A DNA stretch of 64,000 nucleotides from Streptomyces sp. NRRL F-2580 (GTDB lineage: Bacteria; Actinomycetota; Actinomycetes; Streptomycetales; Streptomycetaceae), in contig NZ_JOIR01000024.1 of assembly GCF_000720115.1 (NCBI RefSeq), positions 21,740 to 85,739 of the forward strand. Reading direction: 5' to 3'. Of this stretch, positions 42,685 to 51,800 are shown piece after piece. Made by a program: the position numbers and the translations under genes. The notes below the pieces were generated by a model. The model was not told the DNA's origin. It ran no database searches and worked only from the letters and a program-made list of their open reading frames with translations. The first letter of the stretch is position 1. Every line of letters starts with the position of its first letter.

Positions 42685-43790
42685 GCCCACACCGTCATTG
42701 CCTCGTCAGCCAGGAGCAGCTGGCTGATCTCGTTGCTTCCTTCGATGATTTCCATCAGCTTGGCGTCCCGGAACGCGCGGGCCACCACGTGCGAGGAGGT
42801 GGCTCCCGCCGAAGCGAGCACCTGTACGGCGCTGGCCGCGCCGCGCGCCGCGTGCCCGGCGGCCACGTGCTTGGCGAGTACGGCCGCCGACGTGTGCTGC
42901 GGCCGCTTGGCGTCCCAGTCCGCGCTGGCGCGCTCACAGGCGTGGGTCGCGGTGCGCTCGCCCACGTGCAGCTCGGCGATATGACGTCGGATCAGCTGGT
43001 GTTGCGAGAGCGGGCTGCCGAAGGTCTCCCGCCGGGCGCTGTGGCGTACGACCTCGCGCAGGCAGGCCCGGAGCATGCCGACGCAGCCCCAGGCCACGGA
43101 GATCCGCCCGTGGGTCAGCGAGGAGGTCGCGAGCATGGTCACCGGCATCCCCGCACCGCCGAGCAGGTACTCCGCGGGCAGCCGCACGCCGCTGAGGCGC
43201 ACGGTGGAGTGCCCGGCCGCACGGCAGCCGAGCGGGTCGGGCACGCGCTCGATGCTCACTCCGGGGGCGTCGGCCGGGACCACGGCCATGGCGGCCCCGT
43301 TGCCGTACCGGCCGAAGACCACGAGCAGGGACGCGTAGTGGGCGCCCGTCACCCAGGTCTTCACCCCGTCGACGACGATCGAGTCGCCGTCCCGGGTGAT
43401 CTCGGTGGCCATCGCGGCCAGGTCGCTGCCGGCCCCCGGCTCACTGAACGCCACTCCCGCGCTTTCGCCGGACGTGAGGCGCGGCAGGAAGTCCGCCTGC
43501 TGCTCGGCCGATCCGAACCGGGACACGGTCCAGGCGGCGATGCCCTGCGACGTCATGATGCTGCGCAGGGAGCTGCACACCTCGCCCGTGGCGGCGATCA
43601 GCTGCCCGTTGTCGAGACTGCTCAAGCCGAGGCCGCCGAAGTGTTCGGGGACGTCGGCGCAGAGCACGCCCTTGGCGCCGAGCTCGCGGATCACCTCGCG
43701 CGGCAGTTCGGCGCGGCGGTCCCACTCCTCGGCCATGCCCTCGGCGAGACCGGTGACGAGGACGGCCGCCTGCTCCATCGCCTCGTTCAC
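42681..43790 (-). CDS. Acyl-CoA dehydrogenase family protein (FkbI-like)
   Basis: This 369-residue flavoprotein has VAFSEPGAGSDLAAMATEIT, VVDGVKTWVTGAHYASLLVV, the RETFGSPLSQHQLIRRHIAE helix and the C-terminal RDAKLMEIIEGSNEISQLLL. It resembles FkbI/ZmaI-type dehydrogenases that oxidise ACP-bound hydroxyacyl units in making hydroxy-, methoxy- or aminomalonyl-ACP. The GTG start at 43790 overlaps the ACP stop (GTGA), so it is translationally coupled. Together with FkbH-, FkbJ- and FkbK-like partners it forms an extender-unit pathway. Confidence 0.9.
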   Translation of the reverse strand: MNEAMEQAAVLVTGLAEGMAEEWDRRAELPREVIRELGAKGVLCADVPEHFGGLGLSSLDNGQLIAATGEVCSSLRSIMTSQGIAAWTVSRFGSAEQQADFLPRLTSGESAGVAFSEPGAGSDLAAMATEITRDGDSIVVDGVKTWVTGAHYASLLVVFGRYGNGAAMAVVPADAPGVSIERVPDPLGCRAAGHSTVRLSGVRLPAEYLLGGAGMPVTMLATSSLTHGRISVAWGCVGMLRACLREVVRHSARRETFGSPLSQHQLIRRHIAELHVGERTATHACERASADWDAKRPQHTSAAVLAKHVAAGHAARGAASAVQVLASAGATSSHVVARAFRDAKLMEIIEGSNEISQLLLADEAMTVWA

Positions 43791-44086
43791 GAGCGGACCC
43801 CGTCCCGTAGCCGCTCGACGAGCGCCACCATGGCCTGCACGCTGCGGAAGTTGTCCATCCGCAGCTCGTCCCCCTGGACCGCCACGCCGTACGCCGTCTC
43901 CACGTGGACGACCAGTTCGAGGGAGAACAGGGAGGTGATCGCCCCGGAGGCGAACAGGTCGGTGTCGGGGGCCACCGGCACCTTCACGCGGCCCTCCAGG
44001 AAGGAGAGCAGCGCGGCCTCGATCTCGGCGGCGGTCGGCTGGGCGGAAGAGGTGGTGGACACGGTGATCAGGGGCCTCTCGGTCAT
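43787..44086 (-). CDS. FkbJ-like acyl carrier protein for the extender unit
   Basis: This carrier protein of 99 residues (start MTERPLITVS) has the motif DLFASGAITSLFSLELVVHV, where the Ser of AITS is the phosphopantetheine site. The pattern is like FkbJ/ZmaD carriers. A GTG at 44062 and a longer frame to 44185 are alternative starts; the longer one would translate 12-bp direct repeats (TCGGGTCAGGGT at 44110 and 44131) as Pro/Asp-rich sequence and is less likely. It should carry the glyceryl to hydroxymalonyl series of intermediates. Confidence 0.88.
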   Translation of the reverse strand: MTERPLITVSTTSSAQPTAAEIEAALLSFLEGRVKVPVAPDTDLFASGAITSLFSLELVVHVETAYGVAVQGDELRMDNFRSVQAMVALVERLRDGVRS

Positions 44087-44135
44087 GGGTCCCGAAGGGA
44101 CGGCGGTGGTCGGGTCAGGGTCCGGACGGGTCGGG

Positions 44136-45008
44136 TCAGGGTGTGTACGCATAGAAGCCACGCCCCGTCTTGCGTCCGAAGTCACCCGCGGCGACCTTGC
44201 TGAGCAGCAGGTCGCACGGCGCGTACCCGGCGTCGCCGGTGCGCTCGTGGAGTACCCGCAGACTGTCGACGACGTTGTCGAGCCCGATCAGGTCCGCGGT
44301 GGCGAGCGGGCCCGTCGTATGGCCGAGACAGCCCTGGAAGAGGGAGTCGACGCCCTCGTGGGAGGCGATGCCCTCCTCGACGATCCGGGCGGACTCGTTG
44401 ATCATCCGCTGGAGGATCCGGTTGATCACGAAGCCGGGGCCGTCTCCCACCACGATCGACTCCCGGTCGAGGGCGGTGAGCAGCGCCAGGGCCCGGCCGA
44501 GCGCGGCTTCGGAGGTGCGCGGCCCTCGGATCACCTCGACGGTGCGGATCAGGTACGGCGGGTTCATGAAGTGCGCGCCGAGGACGTCGGCCGGGCGGGC
44601 GGTGTGCCCGGCGAGCTCGTCGACCGGGATGCCGGAGGTGTTGGTCACCACCGGCGTGCCGGGAGCCACCAGCTCGGACACCTCGCTGAGGACCTTGGCC
44701 TTGACCGCCGGCAGTTCCACCACGGCCTCCACCACGACCGTGGCGTCCCTCACCTCGTCGAGGGAGGTGGTGGTCACCAGCGGGGGGTGCGTCGTGTCGC
44801 GCGGCAGCTTGCCGAGGAGCTGCCCCTGGCGGATGCGCAGCGGCACCTCCCGGGCGGCCCGCTCCAGCGCGGCGGCGTCCACGTCGACGAGGACCACCGG
44901 AATGCCGTGGCCGAGGGCCAGTGCGGCGATTCCCACGCCCATGACTCCCGCGCCCAGCACGGCGAGCAGATCGGTCTGCTGTCGTTCCGTCACGTCTTCC
45001 TCACTCAT
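44136..45008 (-). CDS. 3-hydroxyacyl-CoA dehydrogenase family protein (FkbK-like)
   Basis: This 290-residue protein has the NAD-binding motif VLGAGVMGVGIAALAL, the catalytic-region motif GAHFMNPPYLIRTVEVIRG (His in AHFMNP), and GDGPGFVINRILQRMINES. It matches FkbK/ZmaG-type 3-hydroxybutyryl-CoA dehydrogenases that oxidise the ACP-bound glyceryl group at C3. Start MSEEDVT overlaps the stop of the KS-ACP-reductase gene by 8 bp. No O-methyltransferase (FkbG) accompanies the set, so the unit should be hydroxymalonyl- rather than methoxymalonyl-ACP. Confidence 0.9.
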   Translation of the reverse strand: MSEEDVTERQQTDLLAVLGAGVMGVGIAALALGHGIPVVLVDVDAAALERAAREVPLRIRQGQLLGKLPRDTTHPPLVTTTSLDEVRDATVVVEAVVELPAVKAKVLSEVSELVAPGTPVVTNTSGIPVDELAGHTARPADVLGAHFMNPPYLIRTVEVIRGPRTSEAALGRALALLTALDRESIVVGDGPGFVINRILQRMINESARIVEEGIASHEGVDSLFQGCLGHTTGPLATADLIGLDNVVDSLRVLHERTGDAGYAPCDLLLSKVAAGDFGRKTGRGFYAYTP

Positions 45009-48000
45009 TTCGATCGGGTCCGGGTGTGCCACGGCTCCCGAGTAGTTCCAGATAGGCCGGGTCCTTGCCGGCGAGGTGCCGCAGCGCCGTGCGCAGCAAC
45101 TCCCCGCTGGGCTCCGGGCTGTGGCCGCTCTCGGCCAGCCAGGGGCGCCATGCCACCGCTTCGACGGCGCTGTCGCCGCTCTCGTGTCCTGCGAGGTCGT
45201 AGAGCGCCATGCTGCTCAGCACCTCGTTGTCCGAGGCACGGGCCCGCTCGACCACCGCTGAGAGCCAGTCGGATCGGCTCAGCGGTTCGGTGGGCAGTCC
45301 GCTCTCGCCGAGCAGGGCGAACAGCCGCTGCGCGCTGACCCCTTCGGGTGCCACGAGGTGGAAGGCCCGCCCCGCCGCGCCGGGCGTGAACGCGAGGTCG
45401 ACGACGGCCCGCGACACGAGGTCGACGGGTGCCATCGGCATCGGCCGGTCGTCCAGCGGATGGGCCCCCGCGGCGAGGCCGGCGGCCAGCATGCGCCAGA
45501 GCATGTCCTTCGGGTTGCAGGCGCCGGTGACGGTCGAGCCGAGGATGAGGCCGGGCCGGAACACGCGTACGCGCATGCCGTCCGTCTCCGCGCGCTCCAG
45601 GAGCCGCTCGCAGACCCACTTGCCGACGCCGTAGCCGCCCGCGGCGGGGTCGAGCGGCTGCTCCCTCGTCTCCAGGGTCCGGCCGTCGGCGCCGAGCGCG
45701 GCTCCCGTCGCCGCCAGCGAGGAGACGAAGTTGAACTCCCGCACGCCGTGGCGCCGCGCCCAGCGCAGCAGACCGAGGGTGGGGACGACGTTGTCGTCGC
45801 GCAGTTCGCTGTAGGGCTCGGTGAACACCACCCGGGCGGCGCAGTGCATGATGTGCCCGACACGGCGCGTCAGTTCGCCGTCGCGGTATTCGTCACAGAC
45901 CTTTTCGACGTCGCGCAGGTCACCGGTCACCACCCGTACCCGCTCGGGGTCGGGTACGGGCAGCCCGTACGAGGCCGCGGCTTCCCGCAGGCGCCGTTCG
46001 CCCTCGGCTTCGCTGTCCGCACGCACCAGGCAGTACACACGGCGCTGCGTCGCGGCGAGGTGCTGGTGCAGGAGGAACGCGCCGAGGAAGCCGGTGGCTC
46101 CGGTGAGGAAGACGTCGGTTCCCGGGGCGGTGGCGGTTGACGCCTCTCCCAGCGACAGCCCGAGATCGGCGTCGACGAGTGCGCCCTCGCCGTCCGCGAT
46201 TTCCCCGTCGGCGTTCTCCCCGTCGGCGGGCGTCGCGTCCTCGGCCTTCAGCCCGGCGCGCACGGTGGCCGCGAGCTTGCGCACAGTGGCCCGGCTGCCT
46301 CCGACGCGGTGCAGGTTGACCAGGACGCCGAGCCGCGCGTGGACCTCCAGCCCCATCTTCACCGACAGCAGGGACGTCCCGCCCAGCGCGCCGAACTCGT
46401 CGTCGAGGCCGATGTCCGGGGTGCCGAACAGCTCGGCCCAGATGGCGAGGAGCGTCTCCTCCGTCACGTCGGCGCCCGTCGGACGGCCTTCGGCCGCCGG
46501 TACGCCGGTGCCCGCCGCAGTGGCGGGGGCGGAGACGGCCCGTACGTCGATGCGGTCGAGGGCCCAGTAGCGGCGCCGCTCGTAGGGGTAGGTGGGCAGG
46601 GCGAGCCGCCGTCCGCGGGCGCCCCGCGCGAGGTACGCCCAGTCGACCTCGGCGCCGTGGAGCCACGCCGTGGTGACGGCCTCGTCCAGGGCGTCCGGCT
46701 CCGGCACGCCCTGCGGGCCGAGCACGAGCAGGTGGGCGCCGGCCGGGGCGTCCTCGGCCGACAGCCACAGGACGTGGGTGTGCGGCGCCGGATCGGCGGG
46801 GGCCTGCGTGACCACGTCGGCCCGGCCGTTGAAGGCCTTCACCAAGTGGTCGAGGAGCGGCTTGGCCGGTACGGCCTCCCCGTGCTCCGGGGCGACCAGG
46901 ACGACCTTGCCCGGTGTGGCCCGCACGGTCCGCGCATGCGGCGGACGCGGCAGCCGCAGGGCGGCGGCGAGCCGGTCCGGGGCGGCCGTCACGACCCGGC
47001 GCTCGGCGAAGGAGCGGCGGCCGACCCGCAGGGTGTGGGCCACGTCGCCCGCGGGGGCACCGGCGTCCAGGCTGTCGGCCAGCAGGCGTGACAGCGCGTC
47101 CAGTTCGGTGCGCGTGCGGGCGGACAGGACGAGACGCGTCCGGTCGGCGGGCTCGGCCGCGGGGCGGGTGGGGGCGGGGGGCGGTGCGAGCACCACGGTG
47201 GCGTTGGTACCGCCGAGGCCCATCGAGTTGACCAGGACGTGCCAGCCGTCGCCGTCGCCGTCGCCGTCGATGGGCGACGGTGCCTTCGGGATCCGGAAGG
47301 GGCTGTCGGCGAGGACTCCCGGGTCCCGGGGGTGCTCGAAGGACGGGTGCGGCGGTACGACGCCGGTGTACGCGACCTGTACGGCCTTGATGAATCCGGC
47401 GATTCCCGCGGCCCAGCCGGCGTGCCCGATGTTGGCCTTCACCGAACCGAGGGCGCACCCGCCGGGGCTCGGCTGCAGGGTTCCGGCGCTCTCGGCGGCG
47501 GTCCGGAACCCCTCGGTGAGACCACGGAGTTCGAGGCTGTCGCCCAGCTGGGTGCCGGAGCCGTGTGCTTCGACGTACCGCACCGTGTGCGGCGCCGTGT
47601 CCGCCACCGCGAGCGCCCCGGCGACGACCCCGGCGAGCCCCGTGGAGCTGGGCGCCGTGAAGCCGGAGCGCTGGGACCCGTCGTTGCCGACCGCGCTGCC
47701 GCGCACCACGGCGAGCACGGTGTCGCCGTCGGCGAGCGCGTCGGCCAGGCGGCGGAGCACCACGGCCCCCGCCCCCGCACCTGCGGCGGTGCCGGTGGAG
47801 CGGGCGTCGAACGGGCGGCAGTGCCCGTCCTCGGACATCACCCCGCCGGGCTGGTAGTTGTAGCCGACCAGCGGGTCGCTGACGGCCGCACCGCCGACGA
47901 CGGCCAGGTCGCATTCGCCGGACAGCAGGCTGAGGACGGCGTAGTGCACTCCGGTGAGGGAGGACGAGCACGCCGTCTGGACGCCGACCGAGGGGCCGCG

Positions 48001-48513
48001 CAGGCCCAGTTTGTACGCGACGCGCGAGGCCAGGAAGTCCGGTGCCCCGCCGAGGGTGAGGTCCAGGTCGTCGACCGCGGCGGCGAGGCCGCCCTCACGG
48101 AGCTTGGCCGCCTGCAGAGCCACGGTGTAGGGGCTCGGGCCGCCGCTGGCGAAGACGCCGACGACCGGCCCCGTACCGGACTCGCCGGGGGCGTGCCCGG
48201 CGGACTCCAGGGCCTCCCAACAGACTTCGAGGAAGAGCCGCTGGCCGGGGTCGATGCTTTCGGCCTCGGCCGGGGAGTAGCCGAAGAACTCGGCGGCGAA
48301 CATTTCCACGTCGGGGACCGTTGCGGCCACCCCGACGAAGTTCGGGTCGTTCAGCTCAGCGTCGGACAGGCCGGTGGCCCTCAGTCTCTCGTCGGACTGG
48401 GCACGCGTGGACACGACCCCCGACATCAGGTTGTTCCAGTACGCCCCGGTGTCGGGGCCGTCGGGGAATCGGCAGCCCAGGCCGACCACCGCGATGTCCG
48501 TCGTACGGCTCAT
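45001..48513 (-). CDS. PKS terminal module: KS, eroded AT, ACP, thioester reductase
   Basis: A 1170-residue protein. The KS (about 1-430) has VQTACSSSLTGVHYAV, VEAHGSGTQLGDS and VKANIGHAGWAAG and looks intact. The region up to the post-AT linker LALPTYPYERRRYW is only about 200 residues, has no GHSxG and is not a functional AT. The ACP (about 690-770) has EFGALGGTSLLSVKM. The C-terminal 370 residues are a thioester reductase: FLTGATGFLGAFLLHQHL, then FNFVSSLAATGAAL and GGYGVGKWVCERLL (YxxxK). Product release is therefore reductive, giving an aldehyde or alcohol. It is coupled by ATGA to the free PCP gene upstream. Confidence 0.93.
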   Translation of the reverse strand: MSRTTDIAVVGLGCRFPDGPDTGAYWNNLMSGVVSTRAQSDERLRATGLSDAELNDPNFVGVAATVPDVEMFAAEFFGYSPAEAESIDPGQRLFLEVCWEALESAGHAPGESGTGPVVGVFASGGPSPYTVALQAAKLREGGLAAAVDDLDLTLGGAPDFLASRVAYKLGLRGPSVGVQTACSSSLTGVHYAVLSLLSGECDLAVVGGAAVSDPLVGYNYQPGGVMSEDGHCRPFDARSTGTAAGAGAGAVVLRRLADALADGDTVLAVVRGSAVGNDGSQRSGFTAPSSTGLAGVVAGALAVADTAPHTVRYVEAHGSGTQLGDSLELRGLTEGFRTAAESAGTLQPSPGGCALGSVKANIGHAGWAAGIAGFIKAVQVAYTGVVPPHPSFEHPRDPGVLADSPFRIPKAPSPIDGDGDGDGWHVLVNSMGLGGTNATVVLAPPPAPTRPAAEPADRTRLVLSARTRTELDALSRLLADSLDAGAPAGDVAHTLRVGRRSFAERRVVTAAPDRLAAALRLPRPPHARTVRATPGKVVLVAPEHGEAVPAKPLLDHLVKAFNGRADVVTQAPADPAPHTHVLWLSAEDAPAGAHLLVLGPQGVPEPDALDEAVTTAWLHGAEVDWAYLARGARGRRLALPTYPYERRRYWALDRIDVRAVSAPATAAGTGVPAAEGRPTGADVTEETLLAIWAELFGTPDIGLDDEFGALGGTSLLSVKMGLEVHARLGVLVNLHRVGGSRATVRKLAATVRAGLKAEDATPADGENADGEIADGEGALVDADLGLSLGEASTATAPGTDVFLTGATGFLGAFLLHQHLAATQRRVYCLVRADSEAEGERRLREAAASYGLPVPDPERVRVVTGDLRDVEKVCDEYRDGELTRRVGHIMHCAARVVFTEPYSELRDDNVVPTLGLLRWARRHGVREFNFVSSLAATGAALGADGRTLETREQPLDPAAGGYGVGKWVCERLLERAETDGMRVRVFRPGLILGSTVTGACNPKDMLWRMLAAGLAAGAHPLDDRPMPMAPVDLVSRAVVDLAFTPGAAGRAFHLVAPEGVSAQRLFALLGESGLPTEPLSRSDWLSAVVERARASDNEVLSSMALYDLAGHESGDSAVEAVAWRPWLAESGHSPEPSGELLRTALRHLAGKDPAYLELLGSRGTPGPDRNE

Positions 48514-48833
48514 GCCCGGTCCTCCACGGTCTCGGAACGGTTGCGGCCGAGCAGCTGGGACCGGGCGCGCGCGCCCAGGCCCGCGTCGACCGCGGCACCG
48601 GCAGCGGCATCGGGCCCCGCGGCGAGCAGGGCGGCCTGTGCACGGATGGTGGGATGGTCGAAGAGGTCCTCCAGGGCGATCTCGCGCATCGCCAGTTCCT
48701 CCAAGTGCTCCTGGAGTACCATGACGAGCAGCGAATGGCCGCCCGCGTCGAAGAAGTTGACGTCGGTGTCCTGGACCTCGGTGCCCAGCACCGTGCTCCA
48801 GATCCGTCGTATGTCCTCCGTCGGGTCCGTCAC
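48510..48833 (-). CDS. Free-standing peptidyl carrier protein
   Basis: A 107-residue carrier protein has FFDAGGHSLLVMVLQEHLEE (Ser in GGHS) and helix 3 ALEDLFDHPTIRAQAALL. It starts with GTG, overlapping the stop of the C-A-PCP-C gene (GTGA), and its own stop overlaps the KS gene. Placed exactly between a terminal C domain and a KS, it is probably the acceptor carrier for that C domain and the donor to the KS. Its amino acid must be loaded in trans, probably by the stand-alone Thr-type A protein. Confidence 0.92.
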   Translation of the reverse strand: MTDPTEDIRRIWSTVLGTEVQDTDVNFFDAGGHSLLVMVLQEHLEELAMREIALEDLFDHPTIRAQAALLAAGPDAAAGAAVDAGLGARARSQLLGRNRSETVEDRA

Positions 48834-51800
48834 GGCTGTATTTCTCCAGTCTCCGGACCCTGTTCGGGCCGGTCGGCGTGCGCGCCCTGGGGCGCCGGGG
48901 TCAAATCGTTCAGGACTCGGAAGTCCGGATGCGTGGCCAGCAGGTCGGCGGCACGCGCCACGTCACTCAGCAGAGCGTCCACGGTCGTGCGGTCGAACAA
49001 GGCCGTCGAGTAGGACAGTTCGAGCTCGATGCGATCGTCGGTGTCCCGCAGCATCAGTTCCAGCTCGTACTTGATGCGCAGTCCGGGCGGCGTCGCCTGC
49101 CGGGCCCCTACCCCGGGCCCGAGGTCGGGCACGGCGGGCGGACCCGACGCGGCGGTCACGAGGACCGGGGTGACGGGCGGGCGGCCGAGGCCGCGGCCGG
49201 GGTCGAGGCCGGCGACGAGCTCCTCGAAGGGGACGTCCGCGTACTGGTAGCTCGTCAGGCTCTCCTTCCTCACAGAGGAGAGGAGTTGGCGCCAGGTCGG
49301 ATCGTCCCTCAGGTCGACCCGCAACACCAGCGTCTTGATCAGCATGGCGACCGCCTCGGTTCCCGCGACGCTCTCGCGCCCGGCCCAGGGGAAGGCGAAG
49401 AGGAAATCGCGCTGGCCGCCGGGCCGCGCGAGTGCCGCGGCCAGCAGGGCGGGCGCCGCCATCGAAGTGGTGACGCCTGCGCCGGCGAGGACCTCGCGCA
49501 GCCGGGCACTGGTGGCCCCGGACAGCCGGACGGCGCAGCTGTCCGCCGCGGTGTCCTGCACGGACGGGCGTTCGCGGTCGCGCGGGAGCTCGATGTCGGT
49601 GGGCGCTCCGCGCAGCCGCTCCAGCAACACCTCGATGCGGGCCGCGCGTTGGTCGGCGCCGAGTGCGGCCCAGCCGTCGGGCAGCGCGCCGGGGTGGACC
49701 GCCGGGGGCAGGTCGGGCCGTACACCGGCCACGACCGCCCGGTACGCCTCGCCCAGCTGCCGCATCAGGAGCTGCTGGGCCCAGCCGTCGGCGACGATGT
49801 GGTGGCACACCAGGACCAGTACGGTGCGGTCGCCGACCGCGGCGATCTCCGCTCGGGCCGGAGCCTCCTCGGCGAGGTCGAACGGCGTCCAGCACAGCTC
49901 CTTCAGGTGCTCCGCGAACCGTTCGTCGCCGCGTCCGGTCCAGTCGCTCAGGCGGACCTCGGGGGCGGTGCCGTCGGTGGTGTAGAAGACCTGCCTGCTG
50001 TCGCGGTCCAGGGCGAACCTGGAGCGCAGCGCCGGGTGGTGCCCGAGGACGTGGGTCAGGGCCTGGGCCAGGGCCCGGCGGTCGACCGGGCCGGTGAACT
50101 CCACGACGGTGGGCGCCAGGTAGGCGGTGCGCTGGCTGGCGAGCCGGTCCAGGAACACCATGCGCTGCTGGATCGGGGTCGCCGGGTGACGGCCGCCTTG
50201 CGGCGTCGGTGCCGCACCGTCGCGCGGCCCGCCGGGTGCGGTCTCCCGCAGCCGGGCGAGGCCGTCCACGGTCGGCTGGGCGAGGAAGGCCCCCAGCGCC
50301 GGCGCGGCGCCGTCCTCGCGCTCGATGGCGGCCAGCATGCGCACGGCCAGCAGCGAGTGCCCGCCCAGCGCGAAGAAGTCGTCGTCGGGGGCGAGCGAAC
50401 CCGCCCGGAGCGCCTCCGCGGAGGCGCCGAGCCGGCCGTCGGCTCCCAGCGCGGACAGGAACTGCTCGCTCGCCCACCGCTGCGCCGGGTCCAGCTCGGC
50501 GGCCCGTCGCTCGGCCCGGGGCAGCGGTACGTCCCGCAGCGCGCGCAGCGCCCGGAAGTCGATCTTGTCGTTCGGGGTCATGGGCAGGGCGTCCACCGCA
50601 TGGACCGCGCCGGGCAGGACCGCCGCGGGCAGCCAGCGCAGCAGCGGCCCGACCAGTTCGTCATGGGTCGGTGCCGCGCCGGGGTCGGCGAGGACGACGT
50701 ACGCGACGAGGCGCTCGGGGTCGTCCTCGTCGACGGTGACCGCGGCGGACAGCACTGCTTCGTGCTGCTCCTCGAGGAGTGCGGCGACCTCGGCGGGTTC
50801 GATCCGGTTGCCGAGGATCTTGACCTGATCGTCGGCGCGGCCCAGGTACTCGATCAGACCGTCGCCGCGGACCACGACGCGGTCGCCGGTCCGGTACATC
50901 CGGGCGTCCGGCTCGTCCGCCGGGGCGAACGGGTCCGCGAGGAAGGCCGCGGCGGTGAGGTCGGGGCGGCCGAGGTAGCCCCGGGACACGCCGTCCCCCG
51001 CGAGGTAGAGCTCGCCGGGCACGCCGGGCGGCAGCTCCTCCCCCGCGGGCCCGAGCACGTAGGCCCGGGTGTTCCACACGGGTGAGCCGATCGGCGGCGC
51101 CTGCGGGTCGTCCGGGTCGACCGACGCGGACAGGCTGGTGCACGAGACCTCGGTGGGCCCGTAGACGTTGCGCAGGGACACCTGCCAGCGCCGTGCGCAC
51201 TCCGCGGCGAGGGCACGGGTGAGCTTCTCGCCGCCGAGGTGGATCAGCCGCAGCGAGGTCCCGGGGTGCCCGGCGCCTGCGGTGTCCGCCCTGTCTTCGG
51301 CGTCCAGCACGGCGCGCAACAGGCCGGGCGTCATGGACACCACCGTGCTGGTGCGCAGGAGGCGGAGCAGGGCCCGGCCGTCCTTGCGCTCGACGTCGTC
51401 GGCGTAGACCAGCTCCGCGCCCGAGGCGAGCGCGCGGAAGGTCTCGAAGGTCGCCGGGTCGAACGAGGTGCCCACGACGCACAGCAGCCTGTCGTCCGGC
51501 CCCAGTCCGGCGTCATCGGCCCACCACAGCACGGTGTTGGCGAGTCCGCGGTGGGGGACGGGAACGCTCTTGGGCCGGCCGGTGGTGCCCGAGGTGTAGA
51601 TGACCACGGCGGTGTCGTCGCCGGTGAGGGCGGGAGACCGTCGCTCGCCCTGGGGGCCGTGCCGGAGCCCCTCCACATCGATCACGCGTACGTCGGTGTT
51701 CACCCGCCGGAGCGCCGCGGCCCCGGCCGCGTCGGCGAGGACGACCCGGGCGTCCAGGTCGCCGAGTACGTGCTCCAGGCGCTCTACGGGTGTGTCCAGG

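Noticed and set aside
41698..45008. Methoxymalonyl-ACP pathway
   Set aside because: The FkbG-type O-methyltransferase needed for the methoxy group is absent; only the hydroxymalonyl steps are supported.
42789..45338. An 849-codon plus-strand frame, and similar long plus-strand frames at 48878-51085 and 51239-53284
   Set aside because: They mirror well-supported minus-strand genes (acyl-CoA dehydrogenase, carrier, hydroxyacyl dehydrogenase, NRPS) and have no recognisable family.
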